NCBI GenBank assembly: GCA_903925445.1
Contig: CAIYFE010000199.1
Coordinates: 1-8,242, forward strand
DNA: 8,242 nucleotides
DNA from: an uncultured Burkholderiales bacterium
Lineage (GTDB): Bacteria > Pseudomonadota > Gammaproteobacteria > Burkholderiales > Burkholderiaceae_C
Reading direction: 5' to 3'
Shown here: in pieces, positions 5,351 through 8,242 of the stretch
Numbering within the stretch: position 1 is the stretch's first letter
How the letters are laid out: each line of letters begins with the position of its first letter
Program-made: the position numbers and the translations under genes
The notes under the pieces: generated by a model
Database searches by the model: none
The model's input: the letters and a program-made list of their open reading frames with translations, nothing else
What the model was told of the DNA's origin: nothing

Positions 5351-6294
5351 GCCTTTTCTTGCAGCAGGCGCAACATCAGCGCGATTCGGGCCTGGGGAAA
5401 ACTCAAGGATCCGAGGTTTTCAAACATGGCTTCACCATCTTCTTGCACGCCACCTTGCGCACAGCGCGAGGTGCGCATCACCCGCACGCCTTGACGTTGA
5501 GCGTCTGACAAAGCCTCTTGCAACGCCGCGCTGATCGTGCCGTTGCCCGTGCCCGCAACCACGCAACCTGCAGGCTTGTCCCATGCCAGCAAAGCACGCA
5601 CCCAACGTCCATCGGCTTGAGCATGGTTGACCACCAGCTCCACACGCGGCCACGTTGTTGTATTGAGCACCGTTTTGACATCGGTAATTTGCGCGGGCGG
5701 GTTGACTGGGCGCAACCAAGACACACCCTGCGCATTGACTCGCCCCGCAGGTCCCAAGTCGCCTGAAGAAAAAGCGTTGAGCCGCGTGCTGTGCGCCTTG
5801 AACACTTCATGGGCGGCATGCACCTCGCCTGCGCACACCAACCACACCCCTGCTGCATCGGATTGCCGAGCACAACGGATGGCATCGCGCACATTGCTGG
5901 CCCCATCGCTGTCCATTGCATTGGCCGGTCGCATGGCGCAGGTCAAGACAATGGGCTTCGTAGGCGGCAAAACGGCTTGCAACAAAAAAGCTGTTTCCTC
6001 GGCGGTATCGCTGCCATGCGTGATCACGATGCCTTCGATTTGCGGATCAGACAAGGCGTGTACCACACGTTCCAGCAATCGACGCCAGACCTGCTCGTCC
6101 ATGTCTTTGCTGTCGACTTGCGCCACTTCCTCAAGCTCTAAAGCGAGGCCAGACACGCCTAAAGTCGCCAGCAATTGCGCGCCATTCAGACGCGCAGCAG
6201 CGTATTTCAACGGCTGAGAAGCATCGTCAGCCCAACCGGCAATCGTGCCTCCGGTTGTCAAAAGCAACACTTTTTTGTCTTTTTTTTCGAACAT
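5332..6294 (-). CDS. L-asparaginase family protein, cytoplasmic
   Basis: Family members hydrolyse L-asparagine (sometimes glutamine) to aspartate and ammonia. The 320-residue product has the first active-site signature TTGGTIAG (13-20, nucleophile T17), a tyrosine (Y31) in the flexible-loop region, DSKDM (61-65), the second signature VITHGSDTAEET (90-101), an AMRP block (120-123) and a lysine in EVFKAHSTRLNAFSS (K166), matching the catalytic lysine region. The usual second threonine of HGTDT is serine here (S95), a conservative change. No signal peptide is visible, so it is probably cytoplasmic. The start ATG at 6294 has only a weak upstream site; runs of A8 and A6 fall in codons 3-8. It diverges from lexA, and a LexA operator lies 21 bp upstream of its ATG. 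Its end overlaps adk by 19 bp. Substrate preference cannot be read from sequence. Confidence 0.92.
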   Translation of the reverse strand: MFEKKDKKVLLLTTGGTIAGWADDASQPLKYAAARLNGAQLLATLGVSGLALELEEVAQVDSKDMDEQVWRRLLERVVHALSDPQIEGIVITHGSDTAEETAFLLQAVLPPTKPIVLTCAMRPANAMDSDGASNVRDAIRCARQSDAAGVWLVCAGEVHAAHEVFKAHSTRLNAFSSGDLGPAGRVNAQGVSWLRPVNPPAQITDVKTVLNTTTWPRVELVVNHAQADGRWVRALLAWDKPAGCVVAGTGNGTISAALQEALSDAQRQGVRVMRTSRCAQGGVQEDGEAMFENLGSLSFPQARIALMLRLLQEKAQEAKA

Positions 6295-6297
6295 CGC

Positions 6298-6325
6298 TTG
6301 CCAAACCCAAAAAACTGGTTAAAAT
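6298..6325 (+). promoter_or_regulatory. lexA promoter
   Basis: TTGCCA (6298-6303), a 16-bp spacer and TAAAAT (6320-6325) each differ from the sigma70 consensus hexamers by one base. Transcription would begin near 6332, giving a leader of about 58 nt. The first LexA operator covers the -10, and the second lies just past the start point, a classic autorepression layout. Confidence 0.7.
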
Positions 6326-6330
6326 TACAG
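6315..6330. promoter_or_regulatory. LexA operator (SOS box) 1
   Basis: CTGGTTAAAATTACAG fits the CTG-N10-CAG pattern of LexA boxes, with one mismatch (G for T at position 4) from the CTGT-N8-ACAG form and an AT-rich centre. It overlaps the lexA -10 element and starts 21 bp from the start codon of the divergent asparaginase. Confidence 0.85.
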
Positions 6331-6333
6331 TTA

Positions 6334-6349
6334 CTGGATGCAAAAACAG
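6334..6349. promoter_or_regulatory. LexA operator (SOS box) 2
   Basis: CTGGATGCAAAAACAG again matches CTG-N10-CAG, with the same G at position 4. It lies 19 bp (start to start) from box 1, just under two helical turns. Two boxes in front of lexA are also found in E. coli. It overlaps a perfect hairpin sequence. Confidence 0.75.
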
Positions 6350-6357
6350 TTTGCATC
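6337..6357. repeat. 8-bp perfect inverted repeat in the lexA leader
   Basis: GATGCAAA (6337-6344) and TTTGCATC (6350-6357) pair perfectly around a 5-nt loop. The repeat lies inside the predicted lexA 5' untranslated region and overlaps LexA box 2. It could be a leader hairpin, or an operator for another factor acting on either divergent gene. Confidence 0.5.
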
Positions 6358-6389
6358 GCCCAACACCTCGATTGTGCAGGAGCCCTTCC

Positions 6390-7067
6390 ATGAACGACAT
6401 GCCCAAACTCACGCCACGTCAGCAACAAATCTTGGAGCTGATCCAATCGGCCATCGCCAACACGGGCTCACCCCCCACGCGCGCTGAAATCGCCGCCGAG
6501 TTAGGCTTCAAATCCGCCAATGCCGCCGAAGAGCATTTGCAAGCCTTGGCTCGAAAAGGCGTGATCGAACTGGTCAGTGGCACATCACGCGGCATCCGAC
6601 TCAAAGGCCAAAACCTGCGCGACATGCAGCAATCTTTGAGTCAGCAAATGACCCAACCACTTCGTGATTTGGCCTCCGCCTTGGCCTTGCCCTTGGTTGG
6701 ACGCGTGGCTGCAGGTTCACCCATTCTGGCGCAAGAACACGTGGATCAAACCTTCCACGTCGAGAGCAGCCTGTTCCAACGCAAACCCGATTACTTGCTG
6801 CGTGTTCGCGGCATGTCCATGCGCGATGCCGGCATCATGGATGGCGACTTGCTGGCGGTGCAATCCACCCGCGAAGCCAAAAATGGCCAAATCATCGTCG
6901 CGCGCTTGGGCGATGAGGTCACGGTCAAACGTTTTCGCCGCACACCTCACGTGATTGAACTCTTGCCCGAAAACCCCGACTACAAAACCATCGTAGTCGA
7001 ACCCGGAGAACCCTTTGAAATCGAGGGTTTGGCCGTCGGTCTGATTCGCAACACTTTTTTGATGTAA
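6390..7067 (+). CDS. lexA: SOS response repressor / autoprotease LexA
   Basis: LexA represses DNA-damage genes and inactivates itself by RecA-stimulated cleavage. The 225-residue product begins MNDMPKLTPRQ. Its N-terminal winged helix-turn-helix (about 5-70) includes PPTRAEIAAELGFKSANAAE and SGTSRGIRL. A linker of about 30 residues (72-102), longer than in E. coli, follows. The cleavage site is VAAGSP, with the scissile bond at A108-G109. The catalytic pair is S143 (RGMSMRD) and K180 (VTVKRF). The start at 6390 is chosen because AGGAG (6378-6382) stands 7 bases upstream; the reading frame stays open further upstream, to 6255, but this runs through the operators and into the divergent gene and is not coding. 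Two LexA boxes and a strong promoter indicate autorepression. A small gene follows after 13 bp. Confidence 0.98.
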   Translation: MNDMPKLTPRQQQILELIQSAIANTGSPPTRAEIAAELGFKSANAAEEHLQALARKGVIELVSGTSRGIRLKGQNLRDMQQSLSQQMTQPLRDLASALALPLVGRVAAGSPILAQEHVDQTFHVESSLFQRKPDYLLRVRGMSMRDAGIMDGDLLAVQSTREAKNGQIIVARLGDEVTVKRFRRTPHVIELLPENPDYKTIVVEPGEPFEIEGLAVGLIRNTFLM

Positions 7068-7080
7068 CAAGGAATTCACC

Positions 7081-7332
7081 ATGAGCATCGCACTTTTTAG
7101 CGCTTATCGCCTTCTCAATCCACTGCAAAACGTGGCGCGCAGCTTCATGCCAGCTCAAGCCTTGCAAAGCACACACGCATCGGTCAGCTGTGCGCGCCCC
7201 TTGCGCGTCGCCCGTGTGATGGAAGCACAACAAAGTCGCAGCAGCGCAGGTCGCATGGTCATCTCAGGTCGCATGGCCGATGTCTGCGCCGAACTCGACC
7301 GATTGGCCGAGCTCGAAAAACGCAGTTTTTAA
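7081..7332 (+). CDS. Small protein of unknown function encoded directly after lexA
   Basis: I cannot assign a function. The 83-residue product starts MSIALFSAYRLLNPLQNVAR and is rich in arginine (10 Arg and 1 Lys against 6 acidic residues). The mildly hydrophobic N-terminus (1-22) is too polar for a clear membrane helix or signal peptide. The middle, about 25-56, is low in predicted order. The C-terminus GRMVISGRMADVCAELDRLA (57-76) looks like the compact, amphipathic and most gene-like part. There are two cysteines (37, 69). Support for a real gene is strong: AAGGA at 7069-7073 stands seven bases before the ATG, the gene begins 13 bp after the lexA stop with no terminator between, and it fills the space exactly up to the convergent neighbour. 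Co-transcription with lexA would make it DNA-damage inducible. Its stop shares TTAA with the DUF1993 gene. Confidence 0.8.
   Translation: MSIALFSAYRLLNPLQNVARSFMPAQALQSTHASVSCARPLRVARVMEAQQSRSSAGRMVISGRMADVCAELDRLAELEKRSF
7247..7276 (+). repeat. 12-bp direct repeat inside the lexA-linked small gene
   Basis: CAGGTCGCATGG occurs at 7247-7258 and again at 7265-7276, an offset of 18 bp (six codons). It encodes the doubled AGRMV / SGRMA element of the protein (residues 56-66). The in-frame offset suggests either local duplication or selection for a repeated peptide motif. Confidence 0.7.
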
Positions 7333-7847
7333 GCGTTCGCAGCACCCATCAAATAATCTGCTTTGCCAATTTCCACACCGTTGTGGCGCAAGATGGCATA
7401 GGCCGTGGTGATGTGAAAAAACACATTGGGCAAAGCCCAATGTTTGAGGTAGTCCTCGCCAGTCATAGTTTTGGTTTTGTCTTTGCCCACTGGAAAAGTG
7501 ATGCTTTTTGATTCCGAACCATCGACTGCACTCGCTGGAACGGTTTGCAGCCAAGCCAAGGTTTTGTCAATGCGGTGCATCAAATCTGTCAAAGTGGTTT
7601 CCGTGTCATCGAACTTTGGCGCTTCTAGCCCTGACAGTCTGGCAATACACAATTTGGATGCATCGCACGCAATCAGAATTTGACGCGTAAACGGTAGCAT
7701 GTCTGGAGCCAGTCGATATTGAGCCAACACCAAAGCATCAAATTTCTTGGCATCTGCGTGTGCTTGGGCTTTGACCAACAAATGCTTCAGGTTGTTCAGC
7801 ATGGTTTTGAAAATCGGCAGACTGGCTGAAGACATTGAAATTGACAT
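7329..7847 (-). CDS. DUF1993 family protein (DinB-like helical fold expected)
   Basis: The 172-residue product begins MSISMSSASLPIFKTMLNNL and reads through like DUF1993 proteins: a helical N-terminus, the blocks YRLAPDMLPFTRQILIACD (44-62) and LEAPKFDDTETTLTDL (74-89), then VFFHITTAYAILRHNGVEIGK (142-162) near the end. The biochemical role of the family is unknown; a four-helix DinB/YfiT-type fold is expected from family knowledge, not shown here. The start at 7847 is decided by AAGGAG (7853-7858), five bases upstream; an ATG at 7865 would put this site inside the gene. No signal peptide is seen. The gene is convergent with the small lexA-linked gene, sharing 4 bp, and divergent from the dehydrogenase 51 bp away. 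Confidence 0.9.
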   Translation of the reverse strand: MSISMSSASLPIFKTMLNNLKHLLVKAQAHADAKKFDALVLAQYRLAPDMLPFTRQILIACDASKLCIARLSGLEAPKFDDTETTLTDLMHRIDKTLAWLQTVPASAVDGSESKSITFPVGKDKTKTMTGEDYLKHWALPNVFFHITTAYAILRHNGVEIGKADYLMGAANA

Positions 7848-7885
7848 AAGTACTCCTTGTGACATTGCGCCTGTACCAGACGAGG

Positions 7886-7891
7886 CACAAT
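7886..7891 (+). promoter_or_regulatory. Possible -10 element of a leaderless dehydrogenase transcript
   Basis: CACAAT (two mismatches from TATAAT) lies seven bases before the dehydrogenase ATG, with TTGCGC (7865-7870) 15 bp upstream as a weak -35. Transcription would begin at or next to the ATG, consistent with the absence of a normal ribosome binding site. Confidence 0.35.
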
Positions 7892-7898
7892 CGGCGGT

Positions 7899-8242
7899 AT
7901 GAATATTGTGATCCTAGACGACTATCAGGATGTCGTTCGCAAATTGAATTGTGCGTCTAAGCTTGATCCTTATCGGGCAAAGGTTTTTACCAACACCATC
8001 AAAGGCAATGGGCAGTTGGCCGTTCGACTCAAAGACGCCGAAGTACTGGTGTTGATCCGTGAGCGCACCCATATTCCTCGACAGTTGATTGAAAAACTGC
8101 CCAACCTCAAGCTGATCTCACAAACCGGCAAAGTGGGCTCACATGTCGATGTGGCTGCTTGCACCGAGCGTGGCATTGCCATTGCGGAAGGTTCTGGGGC
8201 GCCCGTGGCACCTGCCGAGCTGACCTGGGCTTTGATCATGGC
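7899..8242 (+). CDS. D-2-hydroxyacid dehydrogenase (phosphoglycerate dehydrogenase-like), N-terminal part
   Basis: The first 114 codons are present and the frame runs off the right edge. The sequence begins MNIVILDDYQDVVRKLNCAS and continues through VLIRERTHIPRQLIEKLPNLKLISQTGKVGSHVDVAACTERGI in pieces that match the substrate-binding half of NAD-dependent D-2-hydroxyacid dehydrogenases. The block around QTGKVGSHVDVAACTERGIA (75-94) corresponds to the family's conserved GVDNID-type region, and PVAPAELTWALIM (102-114) to the segment leading into the nucleotide-binding domain. The Rossmann GxGxxG motif and the catalytic Arg/Glu/His lie beyond the window, so substrate and activity cannot be judged. 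No clear Shine-Dalgarno precedes the ATG. The gene diverges from DUF1993. Confidence 0.9.
   Translation, partial: MNIVILDDYQDVVRKLNCASKLDPYRAKVFTNTIKGNGQLAVRLKDAEVLVLIRERTHIPRQLIEKLPNLKLISQTGKVGSHVDVAACTERGIAIAEGSGAPVAPAELTWALIM

Noticed and set aside
5332..5360. Terminator hairpin at the adk/asparaginase junction
   Set aside because: Only 4-5 bp stems with poor loops (such as GGCT-N5-AGCC) can be drawn, followed by an interrupted T-run; this is too weak to call.
6255..6389. 45-codon upstream extension of the lexA frame
   Set aside because: It would run through the divergent asparaginase start, the LexA boxes and the promoter. The ribosome binding site at 6378-6382 and the known LexA N-terminus place the start at 6390.
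7848..7865. Upstream ATG for DUF1993
   Set aside because: The AAGGAG at 7853-7858 would fall inside the coding sequence; it is ideally spaced for the ATG at 7847.
1..8242. New defence, mobile or biosynthetic system
   Set aside because: All large genes belong to well-known housekeeping or conserved families. There are no integrase or transposase genes, no terminal repeats, and no compositional island visible by eye.

Overview
This 8.2 kb window is ordinary, densely coding chromosome from a Gram-negative bacterium. It is most likely a betaproteobacterium of the order Burkholderiales, and the protein sequences look Comamonadaceae-like (Limnohabitans/Rhodoferax type). The evidence is the gene order exbB-exbD-lpxK-trm112-kdsB-adk, an xseA-sodB pair, a LexA with a long interdomain linker, and coding sequence of moderately high GC. 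The family-level placement is an inference from sequence memory, not from a search. I see no mobile element, CRISPR array, tRNA, rRNA or phage gene.

Layout. Positions 1-1374 (minus strand) hold the first 12 codons of sodB preceded by xseA, the large subunit of exonuclease VII. A 226-232 bp AT-rich divergent intergenic region follows. It has no gene but carries several short inverted repeats, two DnaA-box-like 9-mers and a likely exbB promoter. From about 1607 to 5350 (plus strand) runs a compact cell-envelope cluster: exbB and exbD (proton-driven energisers), lpxK (lipid A 4'-kinase), a Trm112-family small protein, kdsB (CMP-Kdo synthetase) and adk (adenylate kinase). Two of its junctions are stop-then-start with no intervening base. 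Adk runs 19 bp into the 3' end of a convergent cytoplasmic asparaginase-family gene (5332-6294, minus).

The asparaginase diverges from lexA. The 95 bp between them hold a good sigma70-type lexA promoter, two tandem LexA operators and an 8-bp perfect hairpin. lexA (6390-7067) is followed 13 bp later by an 83-codon gene with a strong ribosome binding site and no function I recognise. It is probably co-transcribed with lexA and therefore part of the SOS response. Its stop codon interlocks with that of a convergent DUF1993 gene (7329-7847, minus). The window ends inside a D-2-hydroxyacid dehydrogenase gene starting at 7899, which looks leaderless.

How the genes work together: lpxK and kdsB supply the two halves of the Kdo-lipid A core of LPS, and ExbB/ExbD are inner-membrane energisers encoded with them. 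LexA represses its own promoter, and its operators sit 21 bp from the asparaginase start codon. The least-described items are the lexA-linked small gene, the possible LexA control of the asparaginase, and the alternating-hairpin leader of xseA. I did not find a convincing new multi-gene system.
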